NCBI GenBank assembly: GCA_900769345.1 | Contig: CAAGGJ010000094.1 | Coordinates: 1-23,467, forward strand | Direction of reading: 5' to 3' | Origin: Bacteroidales bacterium | Lineage (GTDB): Bacteria > Bacteroidota > Bacteroidia > Bacteroidales > Muribaculaceae | DNA: 23,467 bases | Shown here: positions 17,968 through 23,467 of the stretch, one piece after another | How the letters are laid out: each line of letters starts with the position of its first letter | Position numbering within the stretch: the stretch's first letter is position 1 | Notes under the pieces: generated by a model | What the model was told of the DNA's origin: nothing | Databases searched by the model: none | The model's input: the letters and a program-made list of their open reading frames with translations, nothing else | Translations under genes and position numbers: made by a program

Positions 17968-19284
17968 CTACAGATATTTTTCGAGAAGCCAGCGGAGGAG
18001 TGCTGGAGTGCGGCGCTTCACCGTTTCTCGGTAGCGATTGATTTCATTTTGTCGGATATCTTCCACTTGTTTTCGAGCTTGTGTTTTGGCATCTGCCACC
18101 TTCTGCTCGGCTTCGGCTTGTGCCGCTGAAATGCGTTGTTGAATCAGTTTGTTTCGCTCGGCAGCCTCTTCCAAGCGCTTTTGATTAGCCAGGCGCTGAT
18201 GCAGGGTAGCATTCCAAGGTTCTCCTTTATGGAAGAAATAAAATCCGCAACTCGGGTTGGGGCATTTCAGCAATTTATCGTTATTGATGGCCGGTGAAGA
18301 TTTTCCACAGGCTGGACAAACCACCTTGTAGTTTAGATCAAGATTTCGAACCTTATGCAGCTGAAACAGTAATGCGCCGATGGCACTGTTGATGGTTTCC
18401 AATTCCGGATCAAATGCGGGTTCAAACTCGGGATTTTGTAAGTATTTTTGATAAATCAAATCCACTACGTGCATCGCATTATCCCCTTCCTTGCCACACA
18501 AGAATGCTCCAAATCTGCGATTAAATCGTTGTAAATCCAACTTTTGCGACATCTTGATTTCGCTCAGGCACTGCTCCAGCAAACTCACATTGCGAAGCAA
18601 TTCAGCTTTTTGCTGCTCATAGAGCCGAAAAAGTGACTTCACGACCTCTCTTTCAGTGCCATACGAGAGCCAAATTTTGAGTGTTTCGGTCATCAGCACA
18701 TCCACATCTTCGTAGCCTGCTTTCTCCAGACTCATTCTGCCGCGCACCACATTCACTAATTGAGCAGCCACTTTGTAATTCAATGCGGCAAGATAACCCA
18801 TTCTCTGCACCCCTTCGCCGAAAGAATCATCGAAATAGCCATTAAGCACCACCTCTCCAAATCCAACGTAAATGGTGCACAAATCCACCATTACTTCATC
18901 AGTGGTGTCTAATTTGTACACCGGAAGCAATTTGTGGCAAATTTCGTGCGCCAAAATTGCCACCAGTGATGTCCAAGAAGATACGAATTTGGTCGACACT
19001 CTGATGTGTGCCATCTTTTCATAAGTGCGGTCTGCGCCGATAATGTATCCGGCATTTTCCTTCATTATTTCATATTTCACCTCAGCGCAATAGCCCTTAA
19101 GACCAATAAATTCCATCATACGCACGGCTTCCTGCTCCAACTGCGATTCCGTGTAACTGCCATTTACTGGTGGTGTCATAGATGTCTGATAAATGCTGAA
19201 AGTGCGTTTTGGCAAATTAGATTCAAGTGTTTTATACACTTCAATTGTTTTCTTTGGTGTAATGTAATTCTTATTTTTTTCCAT
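17968..19284 (-). CDS. HEXXH metallopeptidase-like protein with zinc ribbon and C-terminal coiled coil
   Basis: 438 residues, not assigned to a named family. A predicted zinc-peptidase motif HEICH (113-117) is in a hydrophobic helix (SLVAILAHEICHKLLPV). Acidic residues downstream (E130, D134, E144 in TTDEVMVDLCTIYVGFGE) could supply the third ligand, as in gluzincin-type peptidases. The middle (about 150-310) is helical. Residues 323-346 form a four-Cys zinc ribbon: CPACG, then CPNPSCG (C323, C326, C341, C346). From about 362 to 425 runs a Glu/Gln/Ala-rich, probably coiled-coil segment ending in a basic patch (YRETVKRRTPALLRWLLEKYL). No signal peptide or membrane segment is seen, so it should be cytoplasmic. 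It is co-directional with, but separately terminated from, the DUF4011 helicase. Substrate and role are unknown. A regulatory protease for the neighbouring genes is possible but unsupported. Confidence 0.78.
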   Translation of the reverse strand: MEKNKNYITPKKTIEVYKTLESNLPKRTFSIYQTSMTPPVNGSYTESQLEQEAVRMMEFIGLKGYCAEVKYEIMKENAGYIIGADRTYEKMAHIRVSTKFVSSWTSLVAILAHEICHKLLPVYKLDTTDEVMVDLCTIYVGFGEVVLNGYFDDSFGEGVQRMGYLAALNYKVAAQLVNVVRGRMSLEKAGYEDVDVLMTETLKIWLSYGTEREVVKSLFRLYEQQKAELLRNVSLLEQCLSEIKMSQKLDLQRFNRRFGAFLCGKEGDNAMHVVDLIYQKYLQNPEFEPAFDPELETINSAIGALLFQLHKVRNLDLNYKVVCPACGKSSPAINNDKLLKCPNPSCGFYFFHKGEPWNATLHQRLANQKRLEEAAERNKLIQQRISAAQAEAEQKVADAKTQARKQVEDIRQNEINRYRETVKRRTPALLRWLLEKYL

Positions 19285-19324
19285 AGTGGTGAGGATGAAA
19301 TGATTGTTTAATCTGTGATTTTCT

Positions 19325-19356
19325 CAATAATATGTTGTTTTATTCATGCTTAGCAA
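19325..19356 (-). promoter_or_regulatory. Possible promoter of the metallopeptidase-like gene
   Basis: On the minus strand TATTATTG (19332-19325) differs by one base from TAnnTTTG. A TTG (19356-19354) lies 21 bp upstream. The element is about 40 bp before the ATG at 19284. The match is imperfect and the region is A/T-rich, so the call is weak. The rest of 19285-19495 shows nothing else recognisable. Confidence 0.3.
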
Positions 19357-19495
19357 GTTCATTAACTCGCCATTTTGAGTTTAGCTATAATTCCGAAACC
19401 CTTTAATTTAACGTGAGTTCAACAAAATATAATTAATTGAAAATTAAAAAAATAGCAGTATTTTTAGCAACTTTATAGCGCAAAAAACAACCGCT

Positions 19496-19645
19496 ATGTT
19501 CCCTGAAGACAAAATTATAGAAATTTTCTCAATTTGTGACGACTTCAGCAAAGTTTTTGATAAAGCTTCCTTCAGAAGCCGCTGCGGTTTATCTAAAAAA
19601 CACGTATTTTTACATATCTCCACAAGTTGTGCCAATCCGTGTTAA
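19496..19645 (+). pseudogene. Transposase N-terminal remnant (IS982-like) fused to repeat DNA
   Basis: A 49-codon open frame starts ATG at 19496 and ends TAA at 19643. Its first 23 residues, beginning MFPEDKIIEIFSICDDFSKV, resemble the start of IS982-family transposases of Bacteroidetes, which read roughly KIxEIFxxxDDFCKxF. From codon 24 (19565) the DNA is the repeat unit that recurs at 20071, so the remaining residues are translated repeat. The original gene was therefore cut off by deletion or by insertion of the repeat, and no other part of an IS982 transposase is visible in the window. The family call rests on this short motif recalled from memory, so it is moderate. Confidence 0.45.
19565..19643 (-). 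repeat. Repeat unit A: hairpin plus tail
   Basis: Its first 35 bp (19565-19599) are identical to 20071-20105, and the remaining 44 bp match with small gaps. It starts with a hairpin, GCTTC-CTTCA-GAAGC (19565-19579). It is the copy that truncates the transposase reading frame. Confidence 0.85.
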
Positions 19646-19663
19646 ATCCACCGACCGGCAGCA

Positions 19664-19680
19664 CAACGTCGGAGACGTTG
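19664..19680. repeat. Perfect 7-bp hairpin with GGA loop
   Basis: CAACGTC and GACGTTG flank a GGA loop. A similar hairpin with one mismatch, ATCAGCTTC-GGA-GATGCTGAT, is at 19749-19769. The hairpin at 19933-19947, GCATCT-GGA-AGATGC, shares the GGA loop but has a different stem. Confidence 0.7.
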
Positions 19681-19692
19681 ATTTATGGTTAG

Positions 19693-19727
19693 CACCACAC
19701 AGAGGGAGCGAAGCGACCGGTGTGGTG
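19693..19727. repeat. Inverted repeat CACCACAC / GTGTGGTG
   Basis: CACCACAC (19693-19700) and GTGTGGTG (19720-19727) are perfect complements around a 19-nt purine-rich loop. No T tract follows on either strand, so it does not look like a terminator. It lies between the tails of repeat units A and C. Confidence 0.65.
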
Positions 19728-19785
19728 TCGCACCTGACCACTAAGCCAATCAGCTTCGGAGATGCTGATAATCACTTGCATATCA

Positions 19786-19950
19786 CATAATCTCACACAG
19801 ATCCAACAGATTTTTCAGATAGGATTATCTAACCGCAGTGCGTTCTGAAAGAACGAAGGCCGAGGCGAAGCTGAGGCTTATAGCCAGGGGTGAGAGTAGC
19901 GTAACCCCTGGGCTACTTGCCCCCCACAAGGGGCATCTGGAAGATGCGAA
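19786..19950 (+). repeat. Repeat unit C with REP-like core (plus orientation)
   Basis: The tail (CACACAGATCC... at 19793 onward) and AACCGCAG (19831-19838) are followed by hairpin CGTTC-TGAAA-GAACG (19841-19855). Next is the core hairpin 19881-19915, where TAGCCAGGGGT pairs with ACCCCTGGGCTA through one bulge. Then come GCCCC/GGGGC (19919-19934) and GCATCT-GGA-AGATGC (19933-19947). Each part has a counterpart in unit B on the opposite strand. Confidence 0.75.
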
Positions 19951-19954
19951 AACG

Positions 19955-20152
19955 CCTGCTAATAAAGTGATTTCGCTTCCTTCGGAAGCTTTTTCGCAGG
20001 TACCAATTTCCGTGGGTTACGCTAACGCTCACCCACGGCTACAAGCACTCGACTTTCAGCCGAGCGCCTTGCTTCCTTCAGAAGCCGCTGCGGTTTATCT
20101 AAAAACACGGGGTTTTCACAAAATATCGCCACAAATTGTGTAAATCTGTGTT
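19955..20152 (-). repeat. Repeat unit B with REP-like core (minus orientation)
   Basis: From right to left: a tail with ACACAGATTT, AACCGCAG, a hairpin at 20071-20085, a CTCG/CGAG hairpin around CTTTCAG (about 20048-20064), the core hairpin CCGTGGGT (20010-20017) with ACCCACGG (20031-20038), and GCTTCC-TTC-GGAAGC (19975-19989). CCTGC (19955-19959) and GCAGG (19996-20000) enclose the last hairpin. From 20153 to 20203 nothing further is recognisable. Confidence 0.75.
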
Positions 20153-20203
20153 TGGAATATCTTTGCCTTGCCGGTTTATACTTGTTGGAACTGATGTGTT
20201 TTT

Positions 20204-21094
20204 TTATCGCTTGGTGAGGCTTATCATGAATGTTACTGCCACTATGGATATGCCTATTCCGAGCACAATATTGGCAGATAGTGGTTCGCCGAACATCAGA
20301 GTACCCACCAAGATGGCAGTAATGGGCTCAAACACGCCGAGCACCGATGCCTTGGTGGCACCTATGTTGCGCGATGCTACGGCAAGAGTGGCGGTCGACA
20401 CTATTGTGGGCAGCACAGCCAGTCCCACAAGGTTGAGCCATGCCGCGCACCCCTCAATGCCTTGGGTTATGCCGGTGTGCGAGAGCACCATTCGGGCTAA
20501 AAACACCATCGAGCCCACCGTGAGAGTGTAGAAGGTGAGCAACGAATTAGAAATGCCGGCAATCGTCTTATTCCGATTGATAAAGATTATAAACAGAGCA
20601 TACACCAAAGCCGACCCTACCGAAAGCAATACGCCCACAGGGTGAATCGATTGGTCGCTACCGCCCTGCGTCATTATCACCACGCCACCAAATGTGGCTG
20701 CTATGGCAAGCCAAACGGGCCACGATGGCACAGTGCCCAGAAAAACCATAATTATAGCCACCAGCACCGGATAGAGAAATATTATGGTAGTGGCAAGTCC
20801 CGATGCTATGTAGTTGTATGCCTCGAAGAGAAACAGGCTGCTCATAGTGTAGAGCAGACCCATCACCAGTAGCACACCCGCCTGACGAAGAGTAATCTTG
20901 AAACTTTGCTTCCGAAACCACAAAAACAGCCCCAATATCACCACGGCAAAAGCATAACGATAAAAAAGTATCGTCTCGATAGCCGCACCTGCACATATCA
21001 GCGGCATGGCAAACATTGGGTTAAGACCATAAGTTATGCCTGTGATTATCCCTGCAGGATAACCTATGATGGCATTTTTGCTAAGCGTTTTCAT
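20204..21094 (-). CDS. EamA/DMT-superfamily inner-membrane transporter
   Basis: 296 residues from the ATG at 21094. About ten hydrophobic helices form two EamA repeats (about 8-128 and 145-293). The second repeat carries the typical ending AVLPTIVSTATLAVASRNIGATKASVLGVFEPITAILVG, where the glycine and VFEPI pattern is characteristic. Such proteins export or exchange small metabolites such as amino acids; no substrate can be assigned. A longer frame beginning with TTG at 21127 is rejected because that codon lies in the predicted -7 element (21125-21132), upstream of the likely transcription start. The gene is divergent from the GH20 gene and separated from the repeat array by about 50 bp. No clear intrinsic terminator follows its stop. 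Confidence 0.9.
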   Translation of the reverse strand: MKTLSKNAIIGYPAGIITGITYGLNPMFAMPLICAGAAIETILFYRYAFAVVILGLFLWFRKQSFKITLRQAGVLLVMGLLYTMSSLFLFEAYNYIASGLATTIIFLYPVLVAIIMVFLGTVPSWPVWLAIAATFGGVVIMTQGGSDQSIHPVGVLLSVGSALVYALFIIFINRNKTIAGISNSLLTFYTLTVGSMVFLARMVLSHTGITQGIEGCAAWLNLVGLAVLPTIVSTATLAVASRNIGATKASVLGVFEPITAILVGTLMFGEPLSANIVLGIGISIVAVTFMISLTKR

Positions 21095-21124
21095 AATTGC
21101 ATTATAAAATATTCTATCGGGGTG

Positions 21125-21132
21125 CAAAGTTA
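21125..21132 (-). promoter_or_regulatory. Predicted -7 element of the transporter gene
   Basis: Read on the minus strand this is TAACTTTG, an exact TAnnTTTG match, 30 bp upstream of the ATG at 21094. A -33 candidate (TCG at 18-bp spacing) is weak. The element decides the start codon of the transporter, because a TTG start inside it could not be transcribed from this promoter. Confidence 0.55.
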
Positions 21133-21170
21133 CAACTAATTTTTGTACTGCGAATCCCGAAGATTTTGTT

Positions 21171-21178
21171 TATTTTTG
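21171..21178 (+). promoter_or_regulatory. Predicted -7 element of the GH20 gene
   Basis: TATTTTTG matches TAnnTTTG exactly and lies 56 bp upstream of the ATG at 21235. No convincing TTG stands at the normal spacing. It shares the 140-bp divergent intergenic region with the transporter promoter. Confidence 0.5.
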
Positions 21179-21234
21179 TACTGACGAACAGCTATGCGCT
21201 ACAGAGGCGCATAATTAACCTTAAAACCGACAGA

Positions 21235-23289
21235 ATGATGAAAGCAAGACTTAGAATAGCCTTAACATTGATGCTGATGCTCGGCTACGCAGGCATCGAA
21301 GCCAAAGTGACTCACCTTTTACCCAAACCACAAGAAGTGATTTTACTCGACGAGCGTCCGTTTGCACTGTGGCGCCCTGTGAAAATATTCGACAGCACCA
21401 ATTGCGCCTATCTGCGCCATGTGTTTGAGGACAATGGTTGCGTGGTGACTTCGTGGGCTAAGGCTACGGTGAAGGTCAACATCGTAGACTCGATAAAAGG
21501 CGCATTTCGCCACAACGTGCCTGGCTTTGCAGACGAATCATACGAACTGTATATCACGCGCAATGAGGTGGAAATCAATGCCACTACCCCACTCGGCGTG
21601 ATTCGCGCCGCACAGACCATTCAACAGATGGCTGAGGGCTACACGGCTAAAGCCAAACTCGAAGCGGTGAACATAGTGGACTGGCCGGCGTTTAAAGTGC
21701 GCGGCCTGATGCACGATGTGGGGCGCTCATTCATCCCATTCGACGAACTGAAGCACGAAATCGACCTTCTCTCGCGTTTTAAATTGAGCGTATTTCACTG
21801 GCATCTCACCGAGCATCTGGCTTGGCGTATGCAGGTGGAGAAATTTCCTCAACTCACTCAGGGCAAATATATGATTCGCGACACAGCGCAATATTATACT
21901 CGCGAGCAATGCCGCGAACTCGAAGCTTATGCTGCCGAGCGAGGCGTTACGGTGATTCCTGAAATAGATATGCCGGGGCACAGCGATGCATTCAAGCGCG
22001 CTATGGGCATGGATATGCAGACCGATGAGGGCATCGAGGCGCTAAAGACCATAATCGATGAGGTGGTGGAGAATTTCCCTCGCGCTCCTTTCATACACAT
22101 TGGTGGCGATGAGGTGAACATCCATTATCCCGATTTCCTTAAGACGATGGCGCAATATGTGCGCAGCAAAGGCAAAAAAGTGCTTATGTGGAACCGACTC
22201 TCGGCCGGTGCTCCTTCGGCCGACATCTGCGACATGACGCAAATGTGGGCTACTGCAGGAAAAGTGGTAAAAGGCTTGCCTAACATCGATTGCCGATACA
22301 ATTACATCAACCATTTCGACGTTTATGCCGACCTGGCAGGCATATATAAGAGCAATATCTACTACGAGCAGCGCGGCACCGACGAAGTGGCGGGCACCAT
22401 TACCGCTGTTTGGAACGACACCAAGACACGGTCGTGGCGTGATATAGTGCAGCAGAACAATCTGTATGCCAACGTATTGGCATCGGCCGAACGCGCTTGG
22501 TGCGGCGGTGGGAAGCAATATATAGAGCAAGGAGGCACCGGCATTGGCGAAAACGATGCCGAAGCGCTGGAATTTGCCAACTTCGAGCGCCGATTCTTGT
22601 TCCATAAAGCCAATTCGCTCAGCCGTGAACCCATCAGTTATGTGCGACAAAGCAACGTGCATTGGCGCATAACCGAACCCATGCCCAATGGCGGTGATGC
22701 CGGCAAGGTATTTCCACCCGAAACGTGCACCGACGAGGTGCTGCCGGAGAGTTTTGTGGTCGACGGTGTCACCTATCACACTCGCCTTGCCACCGGCGCG
22801 GGAATATATCTGCGCCACATCTGGCATCCCACCGTGCCATCGTATCTCGAGAATCCGCAAGCCGGCCAGACAGTCTATGCATGGACCTACGTCTATAGCC
22901 CGCGCGCTCAGAAGGTGGGTGCCCAGATAGAATTTTACACCTACAGCCGTTCGGGCAACGAAGTGGCGCCCAAAGCCGGTTGCTGGGACCGCCGCGGCTC
23001 TCGAATATGGATTAACGACAAAGAAATAGCCGCTCCTCAATGGGAACAACCCGATGCCACCATCAAGCAAGATCAAGGCACCACCGGACTCACCAACGAG
23101 AACTTCACCGCACGCCCCGTGACGCACATCAAACTCCGTCGCGGATGGAACAAGGTGCTTATGCGCTTGCCACATGCCGATAACGGCGGCACGGGTCGCG
23201 ACAAATGGCAATTTACATTCGTAATCACCGATACAAAAGGCGAAAATGCCCTCGAAAGCATCGTCTATTCGCCCACGCGCACATTATGA
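21235..23289 (+). CDS. Secreted GH20 beta-N-acetylhexosaminidase
   Basis: 684 residues from the ATG at 21235. The frame stays open further upstream, but this start gives a clean signal peptide (MMKARLRIALTLMLMLGYAGIEA, cleavage before KV) and lies downstream of the predicted promoter. An N-terminal GH20b-type domain (about 25-145) precedes the (beta/alpha)8 barrel starting at WPAFKVRGLMHDVGRSF. Substrate-site motifs are FHWHLTEHLAWRM, IPEIDMPGHSDAF and FIHIGGDEV, with the catalytic Asp292-Glu293 pair used in substrate-assisted catalysis. After the barrel (about 470 on) comes a roughly 200-residue beta-rich C-terminal region, perhaps a carbohydrate-binding or structural domain. Expected role: release of terminal GlcNAc or GalNAc from host mucin or glycoprotein glycans in the periplasm or at the surface. 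No lipobox or sorting tail is evident, which suggests a periplasmic location. Confidence 0.93.
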   Translation: MMKARLRIALTLMLMLGYAGIEAKVTHLLPKPQEVILLDERPFALWRPVKIFDSTNCAYLRHVFEDNGCVVTSWAKATVKVNIVDSIKGAFRHNVPGFADESYELYITRNEVEINATTPLGVIRAAQTIQQMAEGYTAKAKLEAVNIVDWPAFKVRGLMHDVGRSFIPFDELKHEIDLLSRFKLSVFHWHLTEHLAWRMQVEKFPQLTQGKYMIRDTAQYYTREQCRELEAYAAERGVTVIPEIDMPGHSDAFKRAMGMDMQTDEGIEALKTIIDEVVENFPRAPFIHIGGDEVNIHYPDFLKTMAQYVRSKGKKVLMWNRLSAGAPSADICDMTQMWATAGKVVKGLPNIDCRYNYINHFDVYADLAGIYKSNIYYEQRGTDEVAGTITAVWNDTKTRSWRDIVQQNNLYANVLASAERAWCGGGKQYIEQGGTGIGENDAEALEFANFERRFLFHKANSLSREPISYVRQSNVHWRITEPMPNGGDAGKVFPPETCTDEVLPESFVVDGVTYHTRLATGAGIYLRHIWHPTVPSYLENPQAGQTVYAWTYVYSPRAQKVGAQIEFYTYSRSGNEVAPKAGCWDRRGSRIWINDKEIAAPQWEQPDATIKQDQGTTGLTNENFTARPVTHIKLRRGWNKVLMRLPHADNGGTGRDKWQFTFVITDTKGENALESIVYSPTRTL

Positions 23290-23309
23290 CGTGGCGAAAT
23301 GCCATTCGA

Positions 23310-23338
23310 GAGCATTTTCTCTTATATTAGAGGTGCTC
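23310..23338. terminator. Possible bidirectional terminator between convergent genes
   Basis: GAGCA (23310-23314) and TGCTC (23334-23338) enclose an inner CTCT/AGAG pair (23319-23322 and 23329-23332). The hairpin is imperfect, and only short T or A runs lie inside it rather than after it. It is the only structure in the 51-bp gap. Confidence 0.3.
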
Positions 23339-23340
23339 AA

Positions 23341-23467
23341 TTACTGAAACACATACCAAGTAAAGCCCTTGGCAGGAATGGTAACCTCGAGGGTAACCTT
23401 TTGGTCGGCTGAGAGCGAATAGCGCTTGGCAGCACCTTCTTCGCGACGCACATTCACCGATTCGGTC
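23341..23467 (-). CDS. C-terminal end of an unidentified protein (5' partial)
   Basis: The minus strand reads into the window for 41 codons and ends with TAA at 23343-23341. The visible peptide includes TESVNVRREEGAAKRYSLSA, then a stretch with KVTLEVTIPAKGFTWYVFQ. Alternating hydrophobic residues and a terminal GFTWYVF resemble the C-terminal beta-sandwich of many Bacteroidetes glycoside hydrolases. That would fit the GH20 neighbour, but the piece is too short to name. It converges on the GH20 gene. Confidence 0.6.
   Translation of the reverse strand, partial: TESVNVRREEGAAKRYSLSADQKVTLEVTIPAKGFTWYVFQ

Larger units (their letters stand above)
19565..20152. repeat. Modular REP/BIME-like hairpin array, three units in alternating orientation
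   Basis: This gene-free tract contains at least nine short inverted repeats. Three composite units can be aligned: A (19565-19643, minus-oriented), C (19786 to about 19950, plus-oriented) and B (20152 back to about 19955, minus-oriented). Reading each from its tail, the order is a tail with CACAGAT, then AACCGCAG, then a hairpin with loop CTGAA(A/G)G, then AAGGC, then a GGGTGAG...AGCGTAACCC hairpin, then further hairpins. Unit A holds only the tail and first hairpin because the transposase remnant abuts it. Units C and B are head to head, making 19786-20152 an imperfect palindrome. Open frames through this tract (for example peptides with LPSEAAAVYLK) merely translate the repeats. REP elements spread by RAYT transposases are the closest known analogue; no RAYT gene lies in the window. 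Confidence 0.75.

Noticed and set aside
19838..20143. Open frame of 101 codons in the repeat array, and a similar one at 19536-19790
   Set aside because: Both translate the hairpin repeats (shared LPSEAAAVYLK), have no promoter or family similarity, and cross several inverted repeats. They are by-products of the array.
19565..20152. CRISPR array
   Set aside because: Units alternate in orientation, repeats vary in length and stem sequence, and there are no equal-length unique spacers or cas genes.
22042..23211. 389-codon open frame antisense to the GH20 gene
   Set aside because: The plus-strand frame carries complete GH20 motifs; the antisense product has no recognisable domain and mirrors the codon bias of the real gene.

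Overview
The window looks like a chromosomal segment from a gut-type member of the Bacteroidales, perhaps Muribaculaceae, Prevotella-like or Bacteroides-like. The evidence is exact Bacteroidetes-type -7 promoter elements (TAnnTTTG) upstream of most genes, weak or absent Shine-Dalgarno sequences, a probable type IX secretion tail on the first protein, and secreted glycan-active enzymes (GH20, parallel beta-helix). No rRNA, tRNA, CRISPR array or complete insertion sequence was seen. The genus cannot be settled from the sequence alone.

Layout. (1) 2-961, +: 3' part of a secreted repeat protein with a C-terminal sorting tail, followed by a strong intrinsic terminator. (2) 1140-3266, -: secreted parallel beta-helix protein with its own terminator. 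(3) 3539-8437, +: a 1632-residue DnaQ-like exonuclease / RecQ helicase / UvrD-type helicase fusion, joined by an ATGA overlap to (4) 8434-10113, +: a five-helix membrane protein with an LTA-synthase-type sulfatase-fold domain. (5) 10136-12265, -: stand-alone UvrD/PcrA-like helicase. (6) 12470-17809, -: a 1779-residue protein with a transglutaminase-like domain, DUF4011, SF1 helicase, MTES_1575-like nuclease and DUF3320. (7) 17968-19284, -: HEXXH metallopeptidase-like protein with a zinc ribbon and coiled coil. (8) 19285-20203: about 0.9 kb without an intact gene, holding a transposase N-terminal remnant and a modular array of hairpin repeats. (9) 20204-21094, -: EamA/DMT transporter. (10) 21235-23289, +: secreted GH20 hexosaminidase. 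(11) 23341-23467, -: C-terminal end of an unidentified protein.

How the parts may work together. Genes 3, 5 and 6 place four helicase engines, one DEDD exonuclease and one PD-(D/E)XK-like nuclease within about 14 kb, next to a Zn-peptidase-like gene and a repeat-rich, transposase-scarred tract. That is compatible with a DNA repair or anti-phage island, but the link between the genes is inferred from position only. Genes 5 and 6 carry matching predicted promoters (TTG, 18 bp, TATTTTTG). The promoter of gene 6 is interleaved with the intrinsic terminator of gene 7. The outer genes (1, 2, 10, 11) look like ordinary secreted or glycan-directed functions.

The most unusual structure is the non-coding array at 19565-20152. 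Three copies of a composite unit lie in alternating orientation. Hairpin stems differ between copies but still pair, while loops, linkers and a GGGTGAG...AGCGTAACCC core are kept. This resembles REP/BIME-type elements.
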